This document shows, one piece after another, positions 1 through 10,469 of a stretch of DNA of 64,000 nt. Position numbers and translations under genes: made by a program. Positions within the stretch are counted from its first letter, which is position 1. Each line of letters begins with the position of its first letter. Origin of the DNA: CAYVQE01 sp964633205 (GTDB taxonomy: Bacteria; Myxococcota; B64-G9); the NCBI GenBank assembly GCA_964633205.1, contig CAZWFN010000011.1, positions 3,783 through 67,782 of the forward strand. Direction: 5' to 3'. The notes below the pieces were generated by a model. It saw only the letters and a program-made list of their open reading frames with translations, did not search any database and was not told the origin of the DNA.

Positions 1-765
1 GTGGCAGTAGTAGTCGGGGCCGAAGGCCTGCTGGCATTCGGCGTCGGTCGCGCACTCGCCGGTGAAGGGTTCGCGCTGGCAGATGTGGCTGTAGAGGTTG
101 CAGTACTGCGGCGTGCAGTCGGCGTCGGTCTGGCAGGAATCCGGGTAGGGCTCGCAGCGTTCGGCCTCGGGGTTGCAGCGCTCGCCGGCGCCGCAGTCGG
201 AGTGGCTGCGGCAGTCCGGGTTGAGCGCCACGCATTGGTGGATGTTGCAGAAAAACCCCGGCGGGCACTCGGTGCAGCCGCCGGCCACCGGATCGCAGTA
301 CAGCCCCTCCGGGCAGGTGGCGGCGCCGGCGCAGTCGGTGCCGTCGACGGTGCAGGTCATCGCTGCGCACTCGCCCGTCCCGGGCTGACAGGCCTGGCCG
401 GTCGGGCATTCCACGCCGCGGCACAGGCTCTGGCAGCGGTGCTCGACGCAGTTGTAGCCCGGCCCGCAGTCGGCGTCGGCGGTGCAGTCGCCGTCGATGC
501 AGGTCTGGGTGACCCGGTTGCAGACCATGCCCGCCGGGCAGTCGGCGGTGGTCTGGCAGGAGTCGTCGGTGCGGCAGACGCCGTCGCTGCAGATCTCGCC
601 CGCGGCACAGTCGGCGTCCACGGTGCACAGGGCCGAGCCCTGGTCGCCGCCCAGGTCGGCGCCGTCCACTCCGGCGTCGGCCTTGCCCGCCTGGCCGCCG
701 CCGCAGCCGGCGCCGGCCAGCAGCAGCGCCACGGCGCCCGTCGAGATCACGTCGCTCGGTCGCAT
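1..765 (-). CDS. Cys-rich surface lipoprotein, 3' end cut by window edge
   Basis: Read on the minus strand from an ATG at 763-765, the frame is open to base 1, giving at least 255 residues; the C-terminus lies outside the window. The N-terminus is a lipoprotein signal peptide with an LAGAGC lipobox (Cys21), followed by a Gly/Asp-rich linker. The rest consists of Cys-rich modules of the type DxDCxxGxxC repeated about every 25-35 residues (for example ADCAAGEICSDGVC and SDCGAGERCNPEAERC). Such modules are common in large surface lipoproteins of Myxococcota and related bacteria and are presumably disulfide-bonded. No catalytic domain is visible. The gene follows the HYDIN/VWA lipoprotein gene on the same strand after about 38 bp, so the two may be co-transcribed. 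The specific function is unknown. Confidence 0.8.
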   Translation of the reverse strand, partial: MRPSDVISTGAVALLLAGAGCGGGQAGKADAGVDGADLGGDQGSALCTVDADCAAGEICSDGVCRTDDSCQTTADCPAGMVCNRVTQTCIDGDCTADADCGPGYNCVEHRCQSLCRGVECPTGQACQPGTGECAAMTCTVDGTDCAGAATCPEGLYCDPVAGGCTECPPGFFCNIHQCVALNPDCRSHSDCGAGERCNPEAERCEPYPDSCQTDADCTPQYCNLYSHICQREPFTGECATDAECQQAFGPDYYCH

Positions 766-790
766 ATCCACTGCTCCCCAAAGCACCCGC

Positions 791-804
791 GGCCCGCTCG
801 GGCC
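791..804. repeat. Short GC-rich dyad at a stop codon
   Basis: GGCCCG and CGGGCC are separated by two bases and end at the stop codon of the HYDIN/VWA gene. No T-run follows on either strand, so it is not a convincing intrinsic terminator. It could be a weak attenuating or mRNA-protecting hairpin between two co-directional lipoprotein genes. Confidence 0.3.
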
Positions 805-3800
805 TACAGGCACACCGTGTCGTAGGTCACGCTGATGGTGGCGCCGCGGCCGGGCACCACCTGATCGCCGAAGACCACGCTGTTGCTGGGCGCGTCGTAC
901 TCCCAGCCGTCGCCGCTGCCGTCGGCGTCGCGGTCCACCGGCTGCGGACCCTGGCCGTCGTGGGCGTCGACCTCGACCAGGATGCTGTCGGGCGCCGCCT
1001 GGCGGGTCAGCGGGAACTGGGTGCGGGCGGCGAAGCTGTCCAGGCCCAGGTCGCTCAAGGTGGCGCCCCAGTTGGCCGCGCAGTGCGAGCGGAAGATGCC
1101 GCCGGTGGCCTGTTGGACGTAGACGTAGCGCGGCGAGGCCTCGGCGCTGATGCCGTTGGCGTTGCAGCCGCCGGGGTCGTCGCCGACGATGACCGACAGG
1201 TCCATCAGCTGGTCGTTGCGGTAGCCCTTGATGCTCTTGAAGAAGTCGACGTAGAAGTCCACCGGCCCCGGGCTCTGGTCGGCCTCGTCGGACACGATGA
1301 TGATCACCAGCTTGGCCCGCTCGCGCAGAAAGCCGCCGTTGGCGGCCGGGGCCGAGATCAGCGGCTCGGACAGCGTCATCATGGCCGCGTGCAGCCCGGC
1401 CTCCTGCTCGTCGGAGCAGCAGGTGCCGACGTTGACGTTCTTGGCGAAGGCCTGGGTCAGGTTGGGCGTGGCGGCGGTCAGGATGCGCGGGTAGCCCGGG
1501 TACTGCACCAGCACCCCGGGGTAGATGTTGAAGTAATCGGCCGGCGTCTCGGGTGCGTTGATCTCGGTGCTGATGACCCCGATCTGGAAGTCGGTCTGCA
1601 GGCTCAGCGCCCAGGCGATGAAGGTGGCGAAGTTCTGCGCCAGGGCCTGCTGCTGGGGGATCATGGAGCCCGAGTTGTCGATCACCCACAGCACGTCGAC
1701 CATGGGGTGGTCGAGCTGCTGGAACACGTCGGCCTGGGTGGCGCTGTCGGTGCCCGAGCCGCTCAGGGCCACCTCCAGGGTGGCGCCGATGGCGGCCGAG
1801 GACTCGATCACCAGCACCCCGCCGTGGCTCTCCAGCCCCTGGGGCACGTAGCCCAGCTCGACGACGAAGCTGGAGGCGGCCGGCAGGGTCAGCGGCAGCT
1901 GCACCGGGCTGCCGTTCTGCTGCAGGGCCACCAGCGAGAAGTCGGGGTCGCTGCGGGTGGGGTCCAGGCCTGCGTCGCTGATGGTGACGCTGCTGGAGCC
2001 GATGTTGTAGACGGTCACCGCCCGCTGCGGCGAGGCGCAGCCCAGGGTGACCGGCCCGAAGTCGAGCCGGTCGGGGATGACCATCAGGTTGAGCTCCTCG
2101 CCCGAGCCGCTCAGGCTCAGGGTGCTGGCCGGGGTGTCGGGGTCGCTGGTGATCACGGCCAGCTCGCCGGCGTGCGCGCCGCGGCGCAGCGGGGTGAAGC
2201 CCAGGGTGATGCTGGCGCTGTCGTGGGCCGGGATGCGCGCCGGCAGCGAGGGTGCCTGCACCAGGGTGAAGGCCGGGTCGGTGCGCGGATCGAAGCCCAG
2301 CGACTCCAGCGAGCAGGGCTCGGAGCCGCGGTTGCGGATCAGGATCTCGCGGCTGGCGGTGCGCCACAGCGCCACCATGCCGAACAGCACCTCGGCCGGC
2401 GCGATCTCGATGTCGCATTCGGGCACGTCCGGGTCGTTGCCGTAGAGCTCCAACCGGTTGACCTCCTGCTCGAAGTCGTCGGCTGTCACGTCCAGCCCGG
2501 CCCGGTGCGGCCCGGCGTCGATGGCCTGGTAGCTCACGGTCAGCTGCTTGGCCTCGCCCGGGCCGAGCACGAAGGGGGTGATGGGCTGCGAGGCGATGAC
2601 GTAGGCGGCCGCCCCCGGGCCTTCGGGCTCGGCGATGGCCGCGACGTGGCACTCGGCGGTGCCGGTGTTGCTGATCAGGGCGGTCTTGCTGGCCGATTCA
2701 CCGACCGCCACGCTGCCGAAGTTCATCCGTTCGGGCGCCAGCTGAATGTCGCAGATGGGCGCGTCCGAGCCCTCGCCCTGCAGCAGGATGTAGCCGCTCT
2801 CGGCCGAGGGGTCGTTCGACTGCATCAGCACCCGGCCGCCGTCGTGGCCGGTGTCGACCGGGGCGTAGGCCACCGCGATGTCCACCGTCTCGCCGGGCGC
2901 CAGCCGCAGCGGCGTCAGCGGCAGGGCCTCGAAGCTGAACTCGGGGCTGGATTGCTCGCCCAGCTGCACCGTGGCCAGGGTCAGCTCCTGCAGGCCGCAG
3001 TTGGACACCTCGAACGAGCGCACCGCGTCGTGGTCGATGGCCACCGCGCCGAAGTCGAGCTGCAGCGGCTGGCTGCACAGGCGCGGGGCGACGCCGCTGC
3101 CGGCCAGGCGTACCTCGACCTGGCGATCGTCGGGGTCGTTGGAGTGGATCAACAGCCGGCCCTCGTCGCGGCCGCCGTCGACCGGGGCGTACCACACCTC
3201 GAGCTCGGCCTCGGCGGGCTCGGTGCCGGGCGCGGCCGCATCGAGTTGGACGCTGAAGCCCGCGGGCGCCAGGCTGAACTCCTGCGAGCTGCCGGCGGCC
3301 AGCTCGGCGGCCTGGACCACCAGGGTCTCGCGGCCCAGGTTGCGCAGCACCACCGGGCTGGCCACCGGCTCGCCCAGCGGCAGCAGATCGTGCGGGCCGA
3401 GGTCCAGCGCGTGGGGCGGGGCGCAGTCGAGCGTCTCGTCGTCCGGGTCGGCGGCGTCGGCGCGGACGCAGACCTGCAGCTGCGGCGTCGGGGTCTGCTG
3501 CGCCCGGCCGCTCAGGGCCACCTCCACCCGGGGCTGATCCGGGTCGTCGCTGTCGAGCAGCAGCCGGCCGGTGTGCTGGCCCTCGCTCTCGGGCGTATAG
3601 ACCAGCTCCAGCGGCGCCGTGCGGCCCGGCTCCAACCGCGCCGCCGGCTCGGCGGCCAGCGAGAAGGGCCCGGCCGGGGCCGCCAGCTCGACCGCCAGCA
3701 GGTTCAGCGCCGCGTCACCGCCGTTGCGCACGACCAGCCGGCCGCCGGCGCTGTTGCCCAGATCCACCAGTCCGAAGTCCAGGCTGCAGTCCAGCGGCGC

Positions 3801-3968
3801 CGCACAGTCGGCCACCGCGCCCGAACCGCTGTCGCCGGCCTCCAGCACCAGCGCCGGCTGCTGCACCTCGACCCGCTGCCCGTCGCAGCCGGCCGCCGCC
3901 AGCAGCCCCAGCCCGAACACCAGTCCCCGTCCGGCTCGTCCGATTGCCAAATACCACTCCCGCCGCAT
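804..3968 (-). CDS. HYDIN/ASPM-repeat lipoprotein with C-terminal VWA domain
   Basis: The 1054-residue protein begins with a signal peptide and a LAAAGC lipobox (Cys28), so it is probably anchored in the outer membrane. Residues about 45-740 hold about six tandem beta-sandwich modules of the ASPM-SPD2-HYDIN (choice-of-anchor D) type. They are recognisable by repeated LDFGxVxxG openings, VxxxNxG strands and a GxLxxxSNDPD-like end. From about residue 760 a von Willebrand factor A fold follows with a complete MIDAS start, DVLWVIDNSGSM (DxSxS). The C-terminal 60 residues are acidic and may close the VWA domain. The likely role is metal-dependent adhesion or a structural surface role; the ligand is unknown. 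A short dyad (791-804) overlaps the stop codon. The gene is upstream of the Cys-rich lipoprotein gene on the same strand. Confidence 0.85.
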   Translation of the reverse strand: MRREWYLAIGRAGRGLVFGLGLLAAAGCDGQRVEVQQPALVLEAGDSGSGAVADCAAPLDCSLDFGLVDLGNSAGGRLVVRNGGDAALNLLAVELAAPAGPFSLAAEPAARLEPGRTAPLELVYTPESEGQHTGRLLLDSDDPDQPRVEVALSGRAQQTPTPQLQVCVRADAADPDDETLDCAPPHALDLGPHDLLPLGEPVASPVVLRNLGRETLVVQAAELAAGSSQEFSLAPAGFSVQLDAAAPGTEPAEAELEVWYAPVDGGRDEGRLLIHSNDPDDRQVEVRLAGSGVAPRLCSQPLQLDFGAVAIDHDAVRSFEVSNCGLQELTLATVQLGEQSSPEFSFEALPLTPLRLAPGETVDIAVAYAPVDTGHDGGRVLMQSNDPSAESGYILLQGEGSDAPICDIQLAPERMNFGSVAVGESASKTALISNTGTAECHVAAIAEPEGPGAAAYVIASQPITPFVLGPGEAKQLTVSYQAIDAGPHRAGLDVTADDFEQEVNRLELYGNDPDVPECDIEIAPAEVLFGMVALWRTASREILIRNRGSEPCSLESLGFDPRTDPAFTLVQAPSLPARIPAHDSASITLGFTPLRRGAHAGELAVITSDPDTPASTLSLSGSGEELNLMVIPDRLDFGPVTLGCASPQRAVTVYNIGSSSVTISDAGLDPTRSDPDFSLVALQQNGSPVQLPLTLPAASSFVVELGYVPQGLESHGGVLVIESSAAIGATLEVALSGSGTDSATQADVFQQLDHPMVDVLWVIDNSGSMIPQQQALAQNFATFIAWALSLQTDFQIGVISTEINAPETPADYFNIYPGVLVQYPGYPRILTAATPNLTQAFAKNVNVGTCCSDEQEAGLHAAMMTLSEPLISAPAANGGFLRERAKLVIIIVSDEADQSPGPVDFYVDFFKSIKGYRNDQLMDLSVIVGDDPGGCNANGISAEASPRYVYVQQATGGIFRSHCAANWGATLSDLGLDSFAARTQFPLTRQAAPDSILVEVDAHDGQGPQPVDRDADGSGDGWEYDAPSNSVVFGDQVVPGRGATISVTYDTVCL

Positions 3969-4085
3969 CCAACACCTCCAGCACCGCGCGGTCCAGCCCG
4001 CCCGGTGATCGGGGCAGTTTGCCCGCCGGGGCGGGGATGCGTCAAGGCAGCGATCGGCAGGATGGGGGGATAGGCCCGCGATCGG

Positions 4086-5513
4086 TCAGCGGCCCGAATC
4101 GGGCTCGGCGGTCATGCCGGCCGGCGGCTTGTTCTCGGCCAGGCGGACGGCGCGCAGCCGGGCGCGGTTTTCGCGCCGCCAGCGGCGCACCTGCATGTGG
4201 GCGTAGCCGCGGAAGAAGGTCCGCTCGAACCGGCCGCCGAACAGCGGGCCCAGCACCCGGCGCCAGCCGTAGACCTTGCCCATGGCGGCCATGGTCTCTT
4301 CCATCAAGCGGTGGGCCGACAGCCGGGCCGGCCTGAACACCGCGTGGTGGGCGTCGTACTGCGACCAGTCGCGGGTCAGCAGGCGGCCCTGGTCGCGCAT
4401 CTGCTCGTAGACCGGTGTGCCGGGCAGCGGCGTGAGCACCAGAAACTGGATGGTGTCGATGTCCTGCTCGATGGCGAAGCGGGCGGTGGCTCGGATGTTG
4501 TCCACCCCTTCGGCGTCCGAGCCGGTCATGAACATGCCGTGGACCCAGATGTCGTGCTGCTGGAAGGCGCGGATGGCGTGGCGGATGTCGGCCACCGTCT
4601 GGCGCTTGTGGTGCAGCTCGAGCGCCTCGGGGGCGATCGACTCGAAGCCCACGAACACGGTGTAGCAGCCGGCCCGCTGCATCAGCCGCAGCAGCTCGGG
4701 GTCGCGGGCGGCGCGCACCGAGACCTGGGCGAACCAGCGTGGCAGGTAGATGCCGCGGGTCAGCAGGTAATCGAGCAGGGCCTTGGTGCGGCCCGGCGAG
4801 CCGCAGAAGTTGTCGTCGTAGAAAAAGACCTTGTCGCCCACGCCGCGGGCGCGCTCGAGCTCTTCGGCCACGTGCTCGTGCGAGGCGAAGCGCATCTTGC
4901 GGCCGAACATGGGCGTGACCGAGCAGAAGTTGCACTGGTGCGGGCAGCCGCGCGAGGTCTGGATGGGCACGATGCCGCGGTCGAAGCGCTGCTGGCCGCT
5001 GCTGGACAGCAGCGAGAAGTCCGGGATGGGCACCTCGTCCATGGCCACCGGCGCCGGCAGCGGGTTGTGGACCGGACCGTCGGGGCCCTGCCAGCTCAGT
5101 CCCGGCACCGCGGCGGGGCCGATGCGGCCTTCCAGCATGTCGAGCAGCAGCGGGAAGCTGCGCTCGGCCTCGCCGCGCACCACCCAATCGGCATGCGCCA
5201 GCGCCTCGTCCGGCAAGAAGGTCACGTGCGCCCCGCCCAGCGCCACGGTGACCCCGGCCGCCCGGGCCCGGTCGGCCAGCCGGAAGGCGGCCGGTGCGGT
5301 CGAGGTGGTGGTCGAGACGCACAACAGGTCGGCTCGGCTCACCTTGGCGAAGTCCAGGCCGTGGATCTCCTCGATCACCACCTCGACCTCATAGCCCAGC
5401 CGGCGCGCCAGGGTACCCAGGATGGGCATGCCCAGCCGCGGCAGCCGAACGATTGAAAAGACGTGTTTGCCCGGAGACTTGGGTTCTACCATCAACAGCT
5501 TGTGGATCTTCAT
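4086..5513 (-). CDS. B12-binding-domain radical SAM protein
   Basis: The protein has 475 residues. Residues about 1-150 look like a cobalamin-binding Rossmann domain (LGTLARRLGYEV at the start, then LLCVSTTTS and VALGGAHVTFLPDEAL). Residues about 170-390 are a radical SAM barrel with the cluster motif CPHQCNFC (CxxxCxxC, near residues 188-195). It is followed by FFYDDNFCG and FVGFESI, and by a helical tail rich in basic residues. The architecture matches the large B12-radical SAM class that includes BchE and HpnP/HpnR-type methyltransferases. These use SAM and, in many cases, methylcobalamin to modify unactivated carbons. The substrate cannot be read from sequence. The gene stands alone between a lipoprotein gene and the sigma-54 activator gene, both on the same strand. 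The start is supported by a GGGGAGGGCGAT ribosome-binding site. Confidence 0.85.
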   Translation of the reverse strand: MKIHKLLMVEPKSPGKHVFSIVRLPRLGMPILGTLARRLGYEVEVVIEEIHGLDFAKVSRADLLCVSTTTSTAPAAFRLADRARAAGVTVALGGAHVTFLPDEALAHADWVVRGEAERSFPLLLDMLEGRIGPAAVPGLSWQGPDGPVHNPLPAPVAMDEVPIPDFSLLSSSGQQRFDRGIVPIQTSRGCPHQCNFCSVTPMFGRKMRFASHEHVAEELERARGVGDKVFFYDDNFCGSPGRTKALLDYLLTRGIYLPRWFAQVSVRAARDPELLRLMQRAGCYTVFVGFESIAPEALELHHKRQTVADIRHAIRAFQQHDIWVHGMFMTGSDAEGVDNIRATARFAIEQDIDTIQFLVLTPLPGTPVYEQMRDQGRLLTRDWSQYDAHHAVFRPARLSAHRLMEETMAAMGKVYGWRRVLGPLFGGRFERTFFRGYAHMQVRRWRRENRARLRAVRLAENKPPAGMTAEPDSGR

Positions 5514-5541
5514 ATCGCCCTCCCCGCGATGATCGTTTTTT

Positions 5542-5558
5542 GCCGGTCGGTGACCGGC
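5542..5558. repeat. 7-bp dyad between two minus-strand genes
   Basis: GCCGGTC and GACCGGC are separated by GGT in the leader of the radical SAM gene. A run of six T lies on the plus-strand 5' side. Minus-strand transcripts would therefore have A residues after the hairpin, so this is not an intrinsic terminator for the upstream regulator. It could be an operator or a leader hairpin. Confidence 0.3.
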
Positions 5559-5645
5559 CTCTTCATCCAGGCTAGGTGGGCCGTGTCATGATCAGGTCAT
5601 GCGGAGTGGAGAAATAAGGTGCCCGGAAAGGGGCGGAGCGGCTGC

Positions 5646-7109
<1,464 letters not shown>

Positions 7110-7126
7110 CAGGCCTCCTCAATAAT

Positions 7127-7146
7127 GGGACACTCGCGTCCCGACA
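7127..7146 (+). promoter_or_regulatory. Upstream activator site 1 of the arginine promoter
   Basis: GGGACACTCGCGTCCCGACA is a dyad (GGGAC/GTCCC) repeated 31 bp downstream with 15 of 20 matches. It lies about 105 bp upstream of the -12 GC of the argC promoter and only 18 bp upstream of the divergent activator's start codon. Binding here could both activate argC and repress the activator gene. The role is inferred from position and repetition. Confidence 0.6.
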
Positions 7147-7157
7147 ACCCAAATATT

Positions 7158-7177
7158 GGGACACGGATGACCCGACA
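7158..7177 (+). promoter_or_regulatory. Upstream activator site 2 of the arginine promoter
   Basis: GGGACACGGATGACCCGACA is the second copy of the motif at 7127-7146, in the same orientation and 31 bp away, about three helical turns. Its centre is 74 bp upstream of the -12 GC of the argC promoter, a usual distance for sigma-54 enhancer sites. Both copies are preceded by an AT-rich AATAAT/AATATT stretch. Confidence 0.6.
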
Positions 7178-7227
7178 TAGTCAAGTGGAAAGTTCGTGCT
7201 CCCGCCTAAGTCACTGAAACATAAGGC

Positions 7228-7243
7228 TGGCACTGAAGTTGCT
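7228..7243 (+). promoter_or_regulatory. Sigma-54 promoter for argC operon
   Basis: TGGCACTGAAGTTGCT matches the sigma-54 consensus TGGCAC-N5-TTGCW exactly. GG (7229-7230) and GC (7241-7242) are separated by the required 10 bp. Transcription would start near 7254, about 75 bp before argC. Two activator-like sites and a divergent sigma-54 activator gene lie just upstream. Confidence 0.8.
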
Positions 7244-7327
7244 ATGAATAGAGTGCGATCAGGCGTTGCATGCTGCGTCTCGTCAAAGTAAAATGCACGA
7301 CAACCGAGACAAGCGATGGGAGCGATC

Positions 7328-8407
7328 ATGGAACGGGAGACCGCACAGGAAGACAGCGAGTGGCTCACTCACCAGACGCCGGGCCGGGCTCCGGCCGCCC
7401 GCGTGGGCGTGGTCGGCGCCACCGGCATCACCGGCGTCGAGCTGGTCAATCACCTCAGCCGCCACCCCGCGGTGGAGCTGGTCTTCGGCACCTCGCGGGA
7501 TCAAGCCGGCAATAGTCTCGACAGCATCGACCCGGCGGCAGCGCCGTTGGAGCTGATCCATCCGGACGCGGCCACCGAGCAGCAGGTGGACCTGGTCTTT
7601 CTGTGCCTGCCCCACGGCGCCTCGGCACCGACCGCCGAGCGCTGGTTCGAGCGCGGCGCGCGGGTGGTCGACCTGTCGGGCGATCTGCGCCTGCGCGATC
7701 GGGCGCTGCACGACCGCATCTACGCCACCGAGCGCTCGGCGGCGCTGGAGCGGGCCACCGTCTACGGCTTGCCCGAGCTCGACCGCACGCCCATCCGCGA
7801 GGCGCAGGTGGTGTCCAACCCCGGCTGCTACGCCACTGCGGTGGCGCTGGGGCTGCTGCCGCTGGCCGCTGCCGGTGCGCTGGGCGACGGCGCCTACGTC
7901 GACGCCAAGTCGGGCGTCTCCGGCGCCGGCCGCAAGCCGAGCGCCACCACCCACTTCTGCTCGGCCAACGACGATGTGCGGCCCTACAAGATCGGCCGCG
8001 TCCACCGCCACGTGCCCGAGATGGAGCAGACCCTGGCCGCGGTGGCCGGCGGCCGGCCGGTCGGGCCCCTGGTCTTCGTGCCCCATCTGATCCCGGTCGA
8101 CCGCGGCATCCTGGCCACCTGCGCCGTGCGCGGCAGCGGGCTGGACGCCGGCCGGGCCCGGGCCATCTACGCCGACCTGTACGGCGGCGAGCCTTTCGTG
8201 CGCCTGCTGCCGGCCGGCCGTACGGCCCGCATCCGCGGCACCGGCCACACCAACCGGGCCGTGGTCTCGGTCGACGCGGTCGACGAAGCCGACCTGCTGG
8301 TGGTCGCCTGCGCCATCGACAACCTGGGCAAGGGCGCCGCCGGCCAGGCCGTCCAGAACATGAACCTGATGCTCGATCTGCCCGAGGGCCTCGGCCTGGC
8401 GGCATGA
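7328..8407 (+). CDS. argC: N-acetyl-gamma-glutamyl-phosphate reductase
   Basis: ArgC reduces N-acetylglutamyl-5-phosphate to the semialdehyde with NADPH, the third step of arginine synthesis. The N-terminal Rossmann fold has GATGITG at residues 30-36, and the catalytic cysteine is Cys167 in SNPGCYAT. GVSGAGRKPSATTHF and the C-terminal NLGKGAAGQAVQN are typical of the family. The length, 359 residues, is normal apart from an extra polar 22-residue N-terminus. The ATG at 7328 is chosen because GGGAG sits 5 bp upstream; an in-frame ATG at 7316 would add four residues. It is the first gene of an arg cluster and lies behind a sigma-54 promoter, which is unusual for arginine synthesis. Confidence 0.95.
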   Translation: MERETAQEDSEWLTHQTPGRAPAARVGVVGATGITGVELVNHLSRHPAVELVFGTSRDQAGNSLDSIDPAAAPLELIHPDAATEQQVDLVFLCLPHGASAPTAERWFERGARVVDLSGDLRLRDRALHDRIYATERSAALERATVYGLPELDRTPIREAQVVSNPGCYATAVALGLLPLAAAGALGDGAYVDAKSGVSGAGRKPSATTHFCSANDDVRPYKIGRVHRHVPEMEQTLAAVAGGRPVGPLVFVPHLIPVDRGILATCAVRGSGLDAGRARAIYADLYGGEPFVRLLPAGRTARIRGTGHTNRAVVSVDAVDEADLLVVACAIDNLGKGAAGQAVQNMNLMLDLPEGLGLAA

Positions 8408-8413
8408 GATCGA

Positions 8414-8430
8414 GCGGCCTGGCGGGCCGC
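8414..8430 (+). repeat. Intercistronic hairpin between argC and argB
   Basis: GCGGCC and GGCCGC flank a five-base loop in the 74-bp argC-argB spacer. There is no T-run, so it is more likely an mRNA-stabilising hairpin within one transcript than a terminator. Confidence 0.3.
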
Positions 8431-8481
8431 ACTGCGCAACCGATCGCCGGGATCGCACCCGGCGCCGAGAGGAGTGCATCG

Positions 8482-9249
8482 ATGAGCCGAAATGAGCGAA
8501 CGAATACCACCGTCATCAAGGTCGGCGGCAGCCGTCTGCGCAGCACCGAGGATCTGCGGGCGCTGGCCGATTATGCGGCCGCGCTGCGCCCCGGTCGGGT
8601 GGTCATCGTCCACGGCGGCGGGCCCGAGATCAGCGAGCTGCACCAGGCGCTCGCCATCCCCTTCGTCAAGCGCGACGGGCTGCGGGTGACCAGCGACCAG
8701 GGCCTGCGCGCCACCGTGATGGCCCTGTGCGGCTGTGTCAACAAGCGGGTGGTCGCCAGCCTGGTCGAGCGCGGCCTGCCGGCGCTGGGCCTGTCGGGTG
8801 TGGACCTGGGCCTGATGCGCGCCGCGCTCAAGGATGAGCAGCGCTGGGGCCGTGTCGGCACCCGGCCCGAAGTCGACGCCGGGCGGCTGGAGCAGCTGCT
8901 GGACGCCGGCCTGTTGCCGGTCATCTCGCCCGTGTCGCTGGGCCCCGACGGCCAGCCGGTCAACGTCAATGCCGACGAGGCGGCCCACGCGCTGGCCGAG
9001 GCGCTGGGGGCCAGCTCGCTGGAGCTGGTCAGCGACGTGCCCGGCGTCAAGCTCGAGCGCGACCAGGTGGCTGCGCGCATCGCCGTGGCCGATGCCGCCG
9101 GGCTGATCGAGCGCGCCCTGGTGCGCGGCGGCATGGTGCCCAAGCTGCGGGCCGCGGTGGCCGCGGTCGAGGCCGGCGTGGGCCGGGTGCGCATCGGCGA
9201 TCTGGCCGGCATGGCGGCCGCCACGGCCACCGTGATCGCCCGGGCATGA
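8482..9249 (+). CDS. argB: Acetylglutamate kinase
   Basis: ArgB phosphorylates N-acetylglutamate with ATP, the second step of the acetylated arginine pathway, in the cytosol. The 255-residue protein has the amino-acid kinase fold: IKVGGS at the N-terminus (phosphate-binding Lys), VIVHGGGPEIS for substrate binding, VNVNADEAAHALAEALGA for the nucleotide, and GGMVPKLRAAVAAV near the end. The ATG at 8482 has GAGAGGAG just upstream. The frame is open well before this point, but that upstream stretch lies antiparallel in phase within argC and shows no homology. The spacing to argD is 26 bp, so the genes are probably one transcript. Confidence 0.95.
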   Translation: MSRNERTNTTVIKVGGSRLRSTEDLRALADYAAALRPGRVVIVHGGGPEISELHQALAIPFVKRDGLRVTSDQGLRATVMALCGCVNKRVVASLVERGLPALGLSGVDLGLMRAALKDEQRWGRVGTRPEVDAGRLEQLLDAGLLPVISPVSLGPDGQPVNVNADEAAHALAEALGASSLELVSDVPGVKLERDQVAARIAVADAAGLIERALVRGGMVPKLRAAVAAVEAGVGRVRIGDLAGMAAATATVIARA

Positions 9250-9275
9250 ACCGGAGAGGAGGCGGAAAGGATCCC

Positions 9276-10469
9276 ATGAACCCATTGCAAGACGACTGGC
9301 GTGAGGTCATCCAACGCGGCGAACGCGTGCTGGCGCCGACCTACAAGCGTCCCGAGTGCCTGTTCGTCGACGGCCGCGGTGCCCGGCTGGTCGATGCCGC
9401 GGGCCGCGAGTATCTCGACATGAGCAGCGGCATCGCGGTGTTGGCGCTGGGTCACCGGCCACCGCTGGTGGCCGAGGCGCTGAGCCAGGCGGCCGAGCGT
9501 TTGGTCCACGTGTCCAACCTGTACCACGGCCTGCCGCCGATCGAGTTGGCCGAGCGGCTGGTGGCGCACTCCTTCGCCGACCGGGTGTTCTTCGCCAACT
9601 CGGGCACCGAGGCGGTCGAGGCGGCCATCAAGTTCGCCCGGCTGGCCGGCGGCGCTGAGCGGCGCGAGATCCTGGCCTTCGAGGGCGCCTTCCACGGCCG
9701 CACCTTGGGCGCGCTGGCGGCCACCGATCGACCCGACTACCAGCAGCCCTTCACCCCCTTGCCGGGCGGCTTCGCCCGGGCGCCGTGGTGCGACGACGCA
9801 GCCCTGCAAGCCATCGGCGAGCAGACCGCGGCCGTGCTGGTCGAGCCGATCCAGGGCGAGAAGGGCGTGCGGGTGGTCGATGGTGCCTGGCTGCGGGCGC
9901 TGCGCCAGCGTTGCGACGCCGTAGGCGCGTTGCTGGTGTTCGACGAGATCCAGTGCGGGCTGGGCCGCAGCGGCCGGCTGTGGGCCCACCAACTGTTCGG
10001 CGTCGAACCGGACATGATGACCCTGGCCAAGCCGCTCGGCGGCGGGCTGCCCATCGGCGCGGTGCTGATGCGCGAACGGGTGGCCGAGACGCTGTCGCCC
10101 GGGATGCACGGCACCACCTTCGGCGCCAACCTGTTGGTGACCGCGGTGGCCTGCGCGGTGTTCGACCGCATCCAGCAGCCGGCCTTTCTGGAAGCGGTCG
10201 AGCGCAAGGGTCGCACCCTGCGCGCGGCGCTCGATGAGCTCGACGTGGCCGAGGTGCGCGGTGTTGGCCTGATGGTCGGGGTGCAGGTGCACCAGGAACC
10301 CAAGGCGGTGGTGCAGGCGGCCTTCGATCTCGGCCTGCTGGTGGTGCCCAGCGCCGACCGGGTGATCCGAATCCTGCCGCCGCTGGACGTCACCGAGGCC
10401 GACCTCGAGCAGGCGGTGGAACTGTTCGGTCGGGCATTGCGCCGGGCCGCTGGCGAGGAGAACGCGTGA
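9276..10469 (+). CDS. argD: Acetylornithine aminotransferase
   Basis: ArgD is a PLP enzyme that transfers the amino group of glutamate to N-acetylglutamate semialdehyde to give N-acetylornithine. The 397-residue protein is a class III aminotransferase: NSGTEAVEAAIKFAR and FHGRTLGALAAT for cofactor and substrate binding, FDEIQCGLGRSG containing the PLP-contacting Asp, and the Schiff-base Lys252 in TLAKPLGGG. The start at 9276 is preceded by a strong GGAGAGGAGG region. An in-frame ATG at 9246 overlaps the end of argB and would add ten residues without homology. The stop codon overlaps the next start (TGATG). Confidence 0.95.
   Translation: MNPLQDDWREVIQRGERVLAPTYKRPECLFVDGRGARLVDAAGREYLDMSSGIAVLALGHRPPLVAEALSQAAERLVHVSNLYHGLPPIELAERLVAHSFADRVFFANSGTEAVEAAIKFARLAGGAERREILAFEGAFHGRTLGALAATDRPDYQQPFTPLPGGFARAPWCDDAALQAIGEQTAAVLVEPIQGEKGVRVVDGAWLRALRQRCDAVGALLVFDEIQCGLGRSGRLWAHQLFGVEPDMMTLAKPLGGGLPIGAVLMRERVAETLSPGMHGTTFGANLLVTAVACAVFDRIQQPAFLEAVERKGRTLRAALDELDVAEVRGVGLMVGVQVHQEPKAVVQAAFDLGLLVVPSADRVIRILPPLDVTEADLEQAVELFGRALRRAAGEENA

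Noticed and set aside
960..4073. Very long plus-strand frame opposite the HYDIN/VWA gene
   Set aside because: GC-rich antisense frame; the minus strand has clear domains, a lipobox and a VWA motif, while the plus reading is low complexity (Gln/Gly/Val-rich) without homology.
5535..5558. Hairpin with T-run as terminator
   Set aside because: The T-run lies on the wrong side of the hairpin for the genes concerned.
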